Assembly (NCBI GenBank): GCA_017447865.1
Contig: JAFSMO010000065.1
Location: 1 to 40,660 of the forward strand
From: Thermoguttaceae bacterium
GTDB lineage: Bacteria; Planctomycetota; Planctomycetia; Pirellulales; Thermoguttaceae
DNA length: 40,660 nucleotides
Direction of reading: 5' to 3'
Shown: piece after piece, positions 24,611 to 31,931 of the stretch
Position numbering within the stretch: position 1 is the first letter of the stretch
Layout: every line of letters starts with the position of its first letter
Program-made: the position numbers and the translations under genes
Notes under the pieces: model-generated
What the model was told of the DNA's origin: nothing
The model's database searches: none
What the model saw: the letters and a program-made list of their open reading frames with translations, nothing else

Positions 24611-24942
24611 GAATAGCACCGTTTCTATAGCTTGAAAAGGAGGTTGATTTTCTTTTTGCCGGAAGATTTCTTTTTACTTACTAATTAATATTAATGGTCC
24701 AGTTAAATTTTACCTTATTTTTTCCAAAATGCAAGGGGTTTAAGAAAAAAAAGGGATCTGAGGAATCATTTTCTTCTATTTCAAATACGAAAGAATGTTT
24801 CTGCAAAACCGGAAAATTTCACAGTATTTTATAAAAAACAAAATAAAATCCTGAAAAACTTTCTAATCGCTCTTTCTTTTTTTTAGAAAATTGCTATAAT
24901 CTACGAAGAAGACTTTAGAAGTACTATTAGAAAGGAAAAGTC
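24611..24942. other. Divergent AT-rich spacer between the TPR and GNAT-like genes
   Basis: Apart from the GNAT promoter at 24892-24900 and its ribosome site, I see only AT-rich sequence. A plus-strand AAGGAGG near 24638-24646 has no credible coding region after it. The TPR promoter presumably lies here on the minus strand but is not clear. Confidence 0.5.
24892..24900 (+). promoter_or_regulatory. Extended -10 promoter for the GNAT-like gene
   Basis: TGC followed by a perfect TATAAT (24895-24900); the -35 region is pyrimidine-rich and weak. The ribosome site AAAGGAAA precedes the ATG at 24943. Confidence 0.6.
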
Positions 24943-26070
24943 ATGGCCAATTCTGTTGAAGTTTCACCCTTGAAAGGTTTTTGGGACCGGCGCGAATTTC
25001 TTGCGCTCCCATGGAGAATCTACAAGGGTGACGAAAACTGGATTCCGCCGCTGCTTTGCACACATAAAGGCCTCATTGGATTCAAGAAAGACGCTTACTA
25101 CTTACGCAACCAGATCCAGACTTTCCTTGCCCGTCGGAATGGGAAAGTTGTTGGCCGAATCGCCGCGATTTTGAATCAGGGCCACCTCGATTTATACAAT
25201 GACAATCGTGGTTTTTTTGGTTTTTTTGAATGTGAGGACGATCAGGAAGCCGCCAACGCACTGTTTGACGCTGCCCGAGCCTGGCTCCGGGAGAAGGGCA
25301 TTCACAATATTCGCGGCCCGATGAATCCGTCCATGAATCATGAAGTCGGTCTCCTTATTGACGGATTCCATAATTCCCCGATGTTCATGATGACCTACAA
25401 TCCGAAGTATTACGAGCGGCTGATCGAGAACTATGGCTTCCAAAAAGCCCAGGACATGTACGCGTTTGTCGGTTACCTCGATATGCTTCCGGGCATCATT
25501 AGCAAATACACGCACCTGGCGGAAAAGATCAAAGAGCGTTTCAACGTCAAGATCCGCAAAATGGATGAATCCCGTTTTGACGAAGAAGTCCTGATGTTCC
25601 TGGACGTTTACAACCGCTCCATCTCGAACACGTGGGGCTACGTTCCCATGTCACCTGAGGAACTCAAGCAGGAAGCTAATGGACTTAAAGCCCTCCTGGT
25701 TCCTGATTTGGCCATTTGTGCGGAAATTGACGGAAAACCAATCGGTGCTCTCATTTGTCTTCCGGACTTTAACCCGGCCATCAAGAAAATCAAAGGAAGA
25801 CTTTTCCCGTTTGGTTTCATTACGCTCCTGAACACCAAAAAACACTTTCAGGAAATTCGTTCCATAAGCGCGAACGTTCTGCCGGAGTACCAGATGATGG
25901 GGATTCCGCTCCTCCTGTTGCAGGCACTCATTCCTGCGGCGGAAAAATGGGGAATCAACAAAGCCGAATTTTCGTGGGTTCTGGAATCAAACCATTATTC
26001 CCGCGGAAGTCTGGAAAAGGGTGGAACCAAATGCGAAAAGACCTACCGCGTGTACGACATTGGAGACTGA
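24943..26070 (+). CDS. GNAT-fold acyltransferase-like protein, YghO type
   Basis: The 375-residue protein belongs to a conserved group of GNAT-like proteins typified by YghO. The N-terminal half contains FLALPWRIYKGDENWIPPL and NQIQTFLARRNGKVVGRIAAI, ending in a region with RGPMNPSMNHEVGLLIDGF. The C-terminal half has an acyl-CoA-type pattern (DLAICAEIDGKPIGALICLPD and VLPEYQMMGIPLLLLQALIPAA). The acyl donor and acceptor are unknown, and related folds include N-acyl amino acid synthases. It is followed on the same strand by a beta-ketoacyl synthase homologue with altered active site, so a shared role in acyl metabolism is possible but unproven. Confidence 0.72.
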   Translation: MANSVEVSPLKGFWDRREFLALPWRIYKGDENWIPPLLCTHKGLIGFKKDAYYLRNQIQTFLARRNGKVVGRIAAILNQGHLDLYNDNRGFFGFFECEDDQEAANALFDAARAWLREKGIHNIRGPMNPSMNHEVGLLIDGFHNSPMFMMTYNPKYYERLIENYGFQKAQDMYAFVGYLDMLPGIISKYTHLAEKIKERFNVKIRKMDESRFDEEVLMFLDVYNRSISNTWGYVPMSPEELKQEANGLKALLVPDLAICAEIDGKPIGALICLPDFNPAIKKIKGRLFPFGFITLLNTKKHFQEIRSISANVLPEYQMMGIPLLLLQALIPAAEKWGINKAEFSWVLESNHYSRGSLEKGGTKCEKTYRVYDIGD

Positions 26071-26157
26071 TGTTAGTTTAACCCTTTTTTAAGGATTAAA
26101 TTTCCTTAAAGGAATAAATTTTCTAATTTTCCGTTTCCGAAAAACCGTTAAAGAGAG

Positions 26158-26163
26158 TATAAT
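26158..26163 (+). promoter_or_regulatory. Upstream -10 element, possible second promoter of the KS gene
   Basis: A perfect TATAAT; the -35 region at 26135-26140 (TTCCGA) is poor. It would give a leader of about 190 nt. Confidence 0.35.
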
Positions 26164-26220
26164 GCGTTTGTTTTAAACCCTTATTCCCTTTTTAAATCCG
26201 AAATTGAAAAGGGGGGGCGC

Positions 26221-26248
26221 TTGAATATTTTTGGAATTGAAGTATAAT
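26221..26248 (+). promoter_or_regulatory. Main promoter of the KS-like gene
   Basis: TTGAAT (26221-26226) and a perfect TATAAT (26243-26248) are 16 bp apart. The leader of about 100 nt ends with ATTGAACGGATTTT (26340-26353) directly before the start codon. Confidence 0.65.
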
Positions 26249-26356
26249 AGACTGAAAAGCGAGTTTTATGCGCGGGTCGTTCCCCTGCCATTGCAACAAT
26301 TGTTTGCTGTCGAACGCGGTGTTTTGTTTCCTGCGTTGAATTGAACGGATTTTGTT

Positions 26357-27685
26357 ATGGAAAAATCACCTGAAATCGTAATTACCGGATTAGGCGTAGC
26401 TTCTTCGATTGGCTCTGGAATTGAAACATTTTGGAACGCTTTGATGAACGGAGCTTGCGGAGTCGCGCCTTTTGAGGGCTTTGATGCGGAAGAGCTTCTG
26501 GATGCCGGTCTTAAAAATCCGTTCGTAGGGGCAATTAAAGAACTGGACAAAAAACGCATTCGTCCCCGTAAAAGTATTAAAGTTATGGCGCGCGATATTC
26601 AAGTGGGGGTTGCGGCTGCCGATTATGCGTGGGAAGATGCTCAGCTTAACGAAAAACCAGTTGATCCTGAACGGCAGGGTATCGTTTATGGTGCGATGAT
26701 GCCTTTGGCGGACCCTTCGGAGATCGTTCCTCTTTACAAAGGCGCAATGGACGAAGAGCAGAATTTTGTTCCTTCCCTCTTCGGAAACAAAATGGACGCC
26801 ATGTACCCGCTTTGGATGCTCAAGTACCTGCCCAATATGACCGCCTGCCACATCGGAGTCGCAAACGATTTGCGCGGCCCGAGCAATACGCTCGTCGTGG
26901 GTGATATGGGCGGTGTCTCGGCAGTCATTGAGGCGATTCGGGCAATCGAGCGCGGCGCGGCCGACCTGATGTACGCCGGCGGCTGTAACGCCTCGACGAT
27001 GCCTCAGAACCAGACCCACTTCCAGATGTTCCCCGAAACGACTGAGAAGTCCGATATTACCAAGGCCTACCAGCCTTTTGACGTGAACCGGGATGGAATG
27101 GTCGTTGGAGAATGCGGTGGTACGCTCATCCTTGAAACTCGTGGATCGGCGGAAAAACGCGATGTTCCCATCTACGGGAAAATCCTGGGGTACGGTGAAG
27201 CCGCCGAAGCCGTCTGGAACTCCAGTACGGATTTCGCCCCGCAGCAGGAAGAAGTCAAAATCAACGTCAAAAAATTCACCGGAAAGTGCATTTCCAACGT
27301 GATCAAGCTCGCCTTGGAACGTTCCGGCCTGAAACCCGAAGACCTCGCATTCGTTATGGCGCACGGTCTGGGGTCCCAATTCCACGATCAGAAAGAGGCG
27401 GAAGCGATTGCCGCCGTCGTGGGAAGTGACGTTCCGGTCACGTGCGTCAACAGCGCGACGGGCTACGCGTTTTCCGGTTCCTCGGCGGTTTCCGTCGTCG
27501 CGGCCGTCAAGGCTCTGAAAGAGAACACCATCCCGGCGATCGTGAATTGTGTCGAGCCTGACCCGGCCCTTCCGGTGAATCTTGTAACCGGCTCGCCCAA
27601 ACCGATCGAAGCGGGCAAAAAAGCCGCACTCGTTGTGGCGTATAATTACTACGGTCAGGCGGCCGCGCTGGTCGTCAGCAAGTAA
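26357..27685 (+). CDS. Beta-ketoacyl synthase homologue with non-canonical active site
   Basis: The 442-residue protein has a full thiolase-fold KS layout: ITGLGVASSIGSGIETFW at the N-terminus, ERGAADLMYAGGCN, QPFDVNRDGMVVGECGG and a C-terminal AALVVAYNYYG. The usual TAC nucleophile motif after GPS reads VVGDMGG, placing Asp183 where the catalytic Cys should be. The first catalytic His is kept (VMAHGLGS, His336). The second motif TGH reads TGY (Tyr370). It is therefore unlikely to condense acyl chains in the standard way, and could be a chain-length-factor-like partner or have another activity. It has its own promoter and a strong terminator at 27713-27753. The GNAT-like gene lies upstream. 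Confidence 0.85.
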   Translation: MEKSPEIVITGLGVASSIGSGIETFWNALMNGACGVAPFEGFDAEELLDAGLKNPFVGAIKELDKKRIRPRKSIKVMARDIQVGVAAADYAWEDAQLNEKPVDPERQGIVYGAMMPLADPSEIVPLYKGAMDEEQNFVPSLFGNKMDAMYPLWMLKYLPNMTACHIGVANDLRGPSNTLVVGDMGGVSAVIEAIRAIERGAADLMYAGGCNASTMPQNQTHFQMFPETTEKSDITKAYQPFDVNRDGMVVGECGGTLILETRGSAEKRDVPIYGKILGYGEAAEAVWNSSTDFAPQQEEVKINVKKFTGKCISNVIKLALERSGLKPEDLAFVMAHGLGSQFHDQKEAEAIAAVVGSDVPVTCVNSATGYAFSGSSAVSVVAAVKALKENTIPAIVNCVEPDPALPVNLVTGSPKPIEAGKKAALVVAYNYYGQAAALVVSK

Positions 27686-27712
27686 CCGCCCTTAAAATTC
27701 CAGGTTTCACTC

Positions 27713-27753
27713 GGGATGACGCTTCCTTTTCAGGTGGTTTCATCCCTTTTTTT
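27713..27753 (+). terminator. Intrinsic terminator after the KS-like gene
   Basis: Stem GGGATGA / TCATCCC with a 20-nt loop containing a small inner stem, followed by seven T. It separates the KS gene from yacG-hisH. Confidence 0.75.
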
Positions 27754-27779
27754 GGCAGTATGCGTTTTGAAGAAAAATC

Positions 27780-27998
27780 ATGTCTTTATTAATCTGCCCG
27801 ACGTGCAAAAAGCAATTTGATCCGGAAAAGAGCGACGCGATGCCGTTCTGCTCGAAGCGCTGCCGACTGGCCGACCTGAACGGCTGGTTCGACGAACGGT
27901 TTTCCATCCCGATGGATGTGGAGGGTGAGCTGGAACGCCGTGCGAATGAATTGAACGAGCAGAACGAACTGAACGGCGGAGAGGAGGGGCGCCCATGA
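27780..27998 (+). CDS. yacG: DNA gyrase inhibitor YacG, zinc-finger protein
   Basis: The 72-residue protein carries the four-cysteine zinc finger of YacG: CPTC (Cys6, Cys9) and CSKRC (Cys24, Cys28), followed by the hallmark RLADLNGWFDERFSIP. In E. coli YacG binds GyrB and inhibits gyrase; the acidic C-terminal tail here is longer and Glu/Asn-rich. The size is typical. The stop codon overlaps the hisH start by 4 bp (ATGA), so the two are translationally coupled. It begins only about 27 bp after the KS terminator, and no separate promoter is obvious. Confidence 0.9.
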   Translation: MSLLICPTCKKQFDPEKSDAMPFCSKRCRLADLNGWFDERFSIPMDVEGELERRANELNEQNELNGGEEGRP

Positions 27999-28636
27999 TC
28001 GAAGTCGGGATCATCGATTACGGAATGGGAAACCTGAATAGCGTGCAGAAGTCCGTCGAGCGGCAAAACGTGCACTGCGCTCTCATCACAAAACCCGAGG
28101 AGGTGCTCAAAGCAGAAAAGCTGATCCTGCCCGGCGTCGGGGCGTTTGAGGACGCGATCCGATTCCTGAAGGCCAGCGGGCTGGTGGAGCCGATGCTCGA
28201 GAAAATCAAGGCCGGAACGCCGTTCCTGGGGATCTGCCTCGGGATGCAGATGCTCTTCGATAAAAGCTGGGAAAACGGCGAGTTCGAGGGTTTGGGACTC
28301 TTCCATGGCGAGGTCCGGCGGTTTCAGTTCACGGAGGCCCAGCGCGAGGCGGCCGGAGAAAAGCTTTCCATCCCGCACATGGGCTGGAATCAGGTGACGG
28401 TCGAGCAGCCGAACCATCCGTTCTGGAAGGGAGTCGAGCCGGGAACGTACTTCTATTTCGTGCATTCGTACCACGTGGTCCCGACGGAGCCGGAGTGCAT
28501 CGCGACGAAAACGACGTACGGCTACGAGTTCTGCTCGGCCGTGACGCGGGAGAATCTGGTCGGAACGCAATTTCATCCCGAAAAGAGCCAGGGAAACGGC
28601 GCGCGCCTGCTGGAAAATTTCGTGAAGCGCATGTGA
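27995..28636 (+). CDS. hisH: Imidazole glycerol phosphate synthase glutaminase subunit HisH
   Basis: The 213-residue class-I glutamine amidotransferase supplies ammonia to HisF for histidine and AICAR synthesis. It begins with GIIDYGMGNLNSV, has the oxyanion-region ILPGVGAF, the nucleophile elbow GICLGMQ (Cys81), HMGWNQV, and the His/Glu pair in QFHPEKS (His194, Glu196), so the catalytic triad is intact. No other his gene is in the window, so the histidine pathway is dispersed. It overlaps yacG by 4 bp and is followed by a strong terminator. Confidence 0.95.
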   Translation: MIEVGIIDYGMGNLNSVQKSVERQNVHCALITKPEEVLKAEKLILPGVGAFEDAIRFLKASGLVEPMLEKIKAGTPFLGICLGMQMLFDKSWENGEFEGLGLFHGEVRRFQFTEAQREAAGEKLSIPHMGWNQVTVEQPNHPFWKGVEPGTYFYFVHSYHVVPTEPECIATKTTYGYEFCSAVTRENLVGTQFHPEKSQGNGARLLENFVKRM

Positions 28637-28656
28637 AGAAAAAGAAAAATAAAAGG

Positions 28657-28703
28657 AAGGGTCCAGAGGAAACGCCAAAAACGTTTTCACCCTGGACCCT
28701 TTT
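28657..28703. terminator. Bidirectional terminator between hisH and the cyclophilin gene
   Basis: A perfect 10-bp stem (AAGGGTCCAG / CTGGACCCTT) encloses a second stem (GAAACG / CGTTTTC). T-rich sequence follows on the plus strand (TTTT) and, more strongly, on the minus strand (CCTTTTATTTTTC). It can end both converging transcripts. Confidence 0.75.
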
Positions 28704-28735
28704 CAGGAGAAATTCGAACGACTGAGTCGGTCTTT

Positions 28736-29917
28736 TTACATTCTGCGGAAATGGCTGTAGTCGTGATTCCGCTTGCGCAGCACTCTCATTTCAATGATCT
28801 GCGTCTTCTTCTGGCCCGGGAACATGCGCTCCGGATCTACGCGCTCGATCTTTGAAAGCGTGTCGAGGCCTTCAACCACGCGGCCGAACACGGTGTACTG
28901 ACCATCCAGGAACTGCGTCGGAAGGAACGAAATGTAGAACTGCGAGCCAGCCGAGTTGGGATCCTGCGAGCGAGCCATGGCCAAAGAGCCGCGGAAGTGC
29001 TTGCGCGCGTCTGGTTTGGAAAATTCTTCGGGGAGTTTGTATCCGGCGTCACCCGTTCCGTCGCCCTTCGGGCAGCCGCCCTGCGCCATGAAACCGGGCA
29101 GAACGCGGTGGAAAGTCAACCCGTTATAGAAGCCTTTTTCGACCAGCGTGATGAAGCTGGCGACCGTGTTCGGCGCCTCGTTTTCGTAAAGCACGACTTT
29201 CATGTCGCCGGCGGTCGTGCGGATCAGCACTTCCGGCAGATTATTCGCCTGGGCTTCCTGCTGCTCTTTCTGAGTTTCGAGCATCCACTCTTTTTCGTAG
29301 TAATTGGTGATGGAATCCCGGTACATCTGCGCCTGCTGGGAAAGCGGAGTCTTCGTCTGGGTGGCGTAATTGAAGCACTTCTTGGCTGCGTTGAACCGGT
29401 TGCTCCCGAACGCGGAGATGCCCGCCATTTCGAAGATTTCCGGGTGGGCTTTGTGCATTCCTTTGCTCAGGAAAGAGGCGAAAAGCTGGTACGCCGCGTC
29501 GTAATTATCGACCGTCAGAAGGTAATTCGCGTACATGAGCATGAACTGGCTCAGCTCTTCGTTCGACCCATCGGTTTTGGAGTACAGTTGAACCGCGACC
29601 GGGACCGCGTTCATGAAAGCCGCTTCCGCCTGTTTGAGGATCACGGGAGCCTTGGCCTGAATTTCCTTGATTTTAGCCTGATCCTGATTTTTGGCCGCTT
29701 CCTCAAAATCCTTCTGAAGCTGCTCGATTTGTGAGGAAACTTCACGGTAGGCGGAGAATTTGGCCTGGAAATCTGACTCGAGCGGATCGTATGACGCCGG
29801 GGCCTGAGCCTGCTCCGCCGAAGTCTGAGCCGGAACCTCGGAAAAGCCCTGAGCGAAAATCGTCCCGGCCACCAAAACGGCCGAAACAAATGCCAAAAGA
29901 TTGAGTGAGTGCTTCAT
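28736..29917 (-). CDS. Exported cyclophilin-type peptidyl-prolyl isomerase
   Basis: The 393-residue protein has a Sec signal peptide (cleavage near IFAQ, residue 23). A helical, charged N-terminal region (about 45-225) resembles a TPR-like or chaperone arm, and a cyclophilin domain follows (about 228-385). The catalytic motif FHRVLPGFMAQGG is complete (Arg271, Gln279), as is GSQFYISFLPTQFLDGQYTVFG. It probably assists folding of exported proteins. The ribosome site AGAAAGG precedes the ATG. Its paralog lies 32 bp upstream in the same operon and shares the two-part plan, including the MAGISAF-x-SNRF / MSKF stretch, so the pair arose by duplication. Confidence 0.9.
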   Translation of the reverse strand: MKHSLNLLAFVSAVLVAGTIFAQGFSEVPAQTSAEQAQAPASYDPLESDFQAKFSAYREVSSQIEQLQKDFEEAAKNQDQAKIKEIQAKAPVILKQAEAAFMNAVPVAVQLYSKTDGSNEELSQFMLMYANYLLTVDNYDAAYQLFASFLSKGMHKAHPEIFEMAGISAFGSNRFNAAKKCFNYATQTKTPLSQQAQMYRDSITNYYEKEWMLETQKEQQEAQANNLPEVLIRTTAGDMKVVLYENEAPNTVASFITLVEKGFYNGLTFHRVLPGFMAQGGCPKGDGTGDAGYKLPEEFSKPDARKHFRGSLAMARSQDPNSAGSQFYISFLPTQFLDGQYTVFGRVVEGLDTLSKIERVDPERMFPGQKKTQIIEMRVLRKRNHDYSHFRRM

Positions 29918-29949
29918 TTTTACCTTTCTGAAATCTGAATATTCAAGAT

Positions 29950-31101
29950 TTATGGGTTCAAAATTTTAACGCTTAAAATCTGATCGGGTTTGATTCCCGG
30001 CTGGTTCTTTTCCGGCTGGCGCTCGTTGACCCGATTCAGGGCCGAAACCACTTCCATGCCACGTGTGACCCTGCCGAAAACCGTGAATTTGCCGTCCAAC
30101 TGAGGCGCGGGAACCAGCATGATGAAAAACTGTGAACGGCCCGAGTCTTTTCCTCCACCGTGCATCATGACGACCGAACCGCGGAAATGCTTCCGGGCCG
30201 ACGGAAGCTGGAACTCGTCCGGAATCTCGACCCCCGACGCGACGCGGCTCGTTCTGGCGAACAGACCGCTCAAAACCGTCGAGAAGGAATCCCCGTCGTA
30301 AAACCCCTCATTCACGAGCTTCAAAAACGCCTGAACCGTTTGAGGGGCGGAGTCTTCAAAAAGCTCGATCTCCACCTCGCCGCGTGTCGTCACCAGCAGG
30401 ACCCGGGGAGCCGTTCCTTTTCGGGTTTCCTGACTCCGAAGCGCCTGCTCGGTCTTCCACGCCTGCGTGTAGTACGGGATCAAATCGAGGTAAACGCCCG
30501 CCGTTCCGGTGAGCGCGTTGCGATTCTGCGCCTGAGTGAAACAGTAGCGCGCCACGTCGAATTTGCTCATCATGAACGCGGAAATGCCCGCCATTTCGTA
30601 CAAAACCGGGTTTTCCTCGTAGGCTTTCCTCGCCATGAGCTCGCCAGCGAGCACGTACGCCGCCTCGTACTGGTCCCCTTCCAGCGCACGCGCCAGAAGG
30701 AAAAACATGAATTGCTTCACCTCTTTTTTCTGAGGCGCCAAATGCCAAACCGGACCGATCCAGTCCATCATCTGGTGGTACAAAACGTGGATCTCAGTCT
30801 CCAGCTTTTCGATTTCCTTCGTGGAAACACCGGTCTGCGGGCTTTTCTGAAGCTCCGCGACGGCCGTCAGTTTTTCGTCGATCGCCCGCCACGACGCGCA
30901 AAAAGCCTCGATGAGTTTTTCCTCCGGAACTCCTTCCGGAAGCTGACGAAACGTTGCGGGATCAAAAATCGACTCGTAATCCGGATTCTTCTGGCATTTC
31001 TCGCACGAGACCGGGCCGCCGGCACTCTGAGCGGGCAGATTTTCCCCAAACGTTGCAAACGCCAGGAGGAAAACCCCTGAAATGAGAAGAAAACGGGTCA
31101 T
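29950..31101 (-). CDS. Exported cyclophilin-like protein lacking catalytic Arg
   Basis: The 383-residue protein has a signal peptide (MTRFLLISGVFLLAFATFGE), then CEKC close to the mature N-terminus, a helical arm (about 60-225), and a cyclophilin-like domain (about 233-383). The motif normally FHRVxPGFxxQGG reads FSTVLSGLFART, so His, the catalytic Arg (Thr275) and the Gln (Arg283) are all replaced. SQFFI and FTVFGRVTRG are kept. It is likely a binding-only or inactive isomerase. It is the first gene of the pair and probably co-expressed with the intact paralog 32 bp downstream. The CEKC pair could bind metal or form a disulfide. Confidence 0.82.
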   Translation of the reverse strand: MTRFLLISGVFLLAFATFGENLPAQSAGGPVSCEKCQKNPDYESIFDPATFRQLPEGVPEEKLIEAFCASWRAIDEKLTAVAELQKSPQTGVSTKEIEKLETEIHVLYHQMMDWIGPVWHLAPQKKEVKQFMFFLLARALEGDQYEAAYVLAGELMARKAYEENPVLYEMAGISAFMMSKFDVARYCFTQAQNRNALTGTAGVYLDLIPYYTQAWKTEQALRSQETRKGTAPRVLLVTTRGEVEIELFEDSAPQTVQAFLKLVNEGFYDGDSFSTVLSGLFARTSRVASGVEIPDEFQLPSARKHFRGSVVMMHGGGKDSGRSQFFIMLVPAPQLDGKFTVFGRVTRGMEVVSALNRVNERQPEKNQPGIKPDQILSVKILNP

Positions 31102-31228
31102 GAAAAAGTCTTTCGAAAAGGTTTGGTTTAACTCGAAATGGAATCAGAGAGATTTTACCAAAAAAAAGGGTTTCGCGCAAGAGCAGAAAAAAATTTCTAA
31201 AAAATCCAAAAAATTTCTGGAAACCCCC

Positions 31229-31256
31229 TTGAAATTTCAAATCAATGTGCTATACT
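31229..31256 (+). promoter_or_regulatory. Promoter for the mraZ-like gene
   Basis: TTGAAA (31229-31234) and TATACT (31251-31256), 16 bp apart, with a TG one base before the -10. Transcription should start near 31263, giving a structured leader of about 130 nt. Confidence 0.65.
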
Positions 31257-31271
31257 TAAATCGTGGGTTTT

Positions 31272-31304
31272 AATCCCAGTGAAGGAATTAATTGGGATTT
31301 TTTT
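31272..31304 (+). terminator. Terminator-like hairpin in the mraZ leader
   Basis: Stem AATCCCA / TGGGATT (14-nt loop) is followed by TTTTT, only about 10 nt from the predicted transcript start. GTGGG at 31263-31267 and TGGG...CCCA at 31306-31320 could pair alternatively with its arms, so this may be an attenuator. Confidence 0.5.
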
Positions 31305-31395
31305 GTGGGTTTTACGCCCATTGCCGAAGTTGAGCAAGGATTTAAGACGCGGCGTTTCGTTTTTCGTTAAACTCAAATTATTCGAGTTTTGAACC

Positions 31396-31887
31396 ATGGA
31401 TTCCGCCGTTGATTTCATTCTGGGTGAGCACCTGCGCACGCTCGATGAACGGAGCCGCGTTTCGATCCCCGTCGAAATGTGCGACGCGCTGACCCATTCC
31501 ATCGAGGGCCAGGAGTGCATCCTGACGAAAGAGCGGCCTGGCTGCCTGAGCCTCTGGAACTCGGCCCTTTGGCAGGAAAAACTCACGCAGGGCGTCAAGC
31601 TGATCCAGGACAAAATGGCCGCCGGTCACATGAACGGCCGGATCGACCAGCTCCAAATGCTCGGCCGGCTCCTTTCCACGCGCCAGCGTCCCGTTCAGTT
31701 TGCAGGCCGCGGCCGGCTCGTAATCCCGGAGGGGTTCCGGGAATTCCTCGGCGTGGACCCGGGCGGCGAAGTGGTCGTCGTCGGCGCGGCGGTCTGCATC
31801 GAGCTTTGGAAGCCGGAGCGCTGGCTCGACTACCTGGAGGGCCGCATGCCCAAATTCCGCCGTTTGTTCGACCAGCTTTCGCGCTGA
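31396..31887 (+). CDS. mraZ: MraZ-like transcriptional regulator, outside a dcw cluster
   Basis: The 163-residue protein has two SpoVT/AbrB-like swapped-hairpin domains. The first contains LGEHLRTLDERSRVSIP and LTKERPGCLSLW; the second contains GRGRLVIPEGFREFLGV and VCIELW. This is the MraZ plan, slightly longer than usual. In most bacteria mraZ starts the division and cell-wall cluster and controls it. Here the next gene is a metallophosphoesterase, and no mraW, ftsI or mur gene is present. Many planctomycetes lack FtsZ, so the target set must differ. There is no clear Shine-Dalgarno; a hairpin (AAACTC / GAGTTT, 31369-31389) ends 6 nt before the ATG. Confidence 0.8.
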   Translation: MDSAVDFILGEHLRTLDERSRVSIPVEMCDALTHSIEGQECILTKERPGCLSLWNSALWQEKLTQGVKLIQDKMAAGHMNGRIDQLQMLGRLLSTRQRPVQFAGRGRLVIPEGFREFLGVDPGGEVVVVGAAVCIELWKPERWLDYLEGRMPKFRRLFDQLSR

Positions 31888-31918
31888 GGCGCTTTCAATC
31901 GATTATAAATAAAAAGTC

Positions 31919-31925
31919 AAGGAGG
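31919..31925 (+). promoter_or_regulatory. Strong Shine-Dalgarno fixing the phosphoesterase start
   Basis: AAGGAGG lies 6 nt before the ATG at 31932. This, with the Tat signal that follows, excludes the much longer upstream extension of the same frame. Confidence 0.75.
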
Positions 31926-31931
31926 ATTTCA

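Noticed and set aside
24638..24690. Perfect AAGGAGG on the plus strand before the GNAT-like gene, possibly a leader peptide
   Set aside because: Only a roughly ten-codon TTG frame with poor spacing follows, and it lies upstream of the mapped promoter of the GNAT-like gene.
31479..31931. Upstream extension of the metallophosphoesterase frame by about 150 codons
   Set aside because: It overlaps the mraZ-like gene in another frame. A strong Shine-Dalgarno and a Tat signal place the start at 31932.
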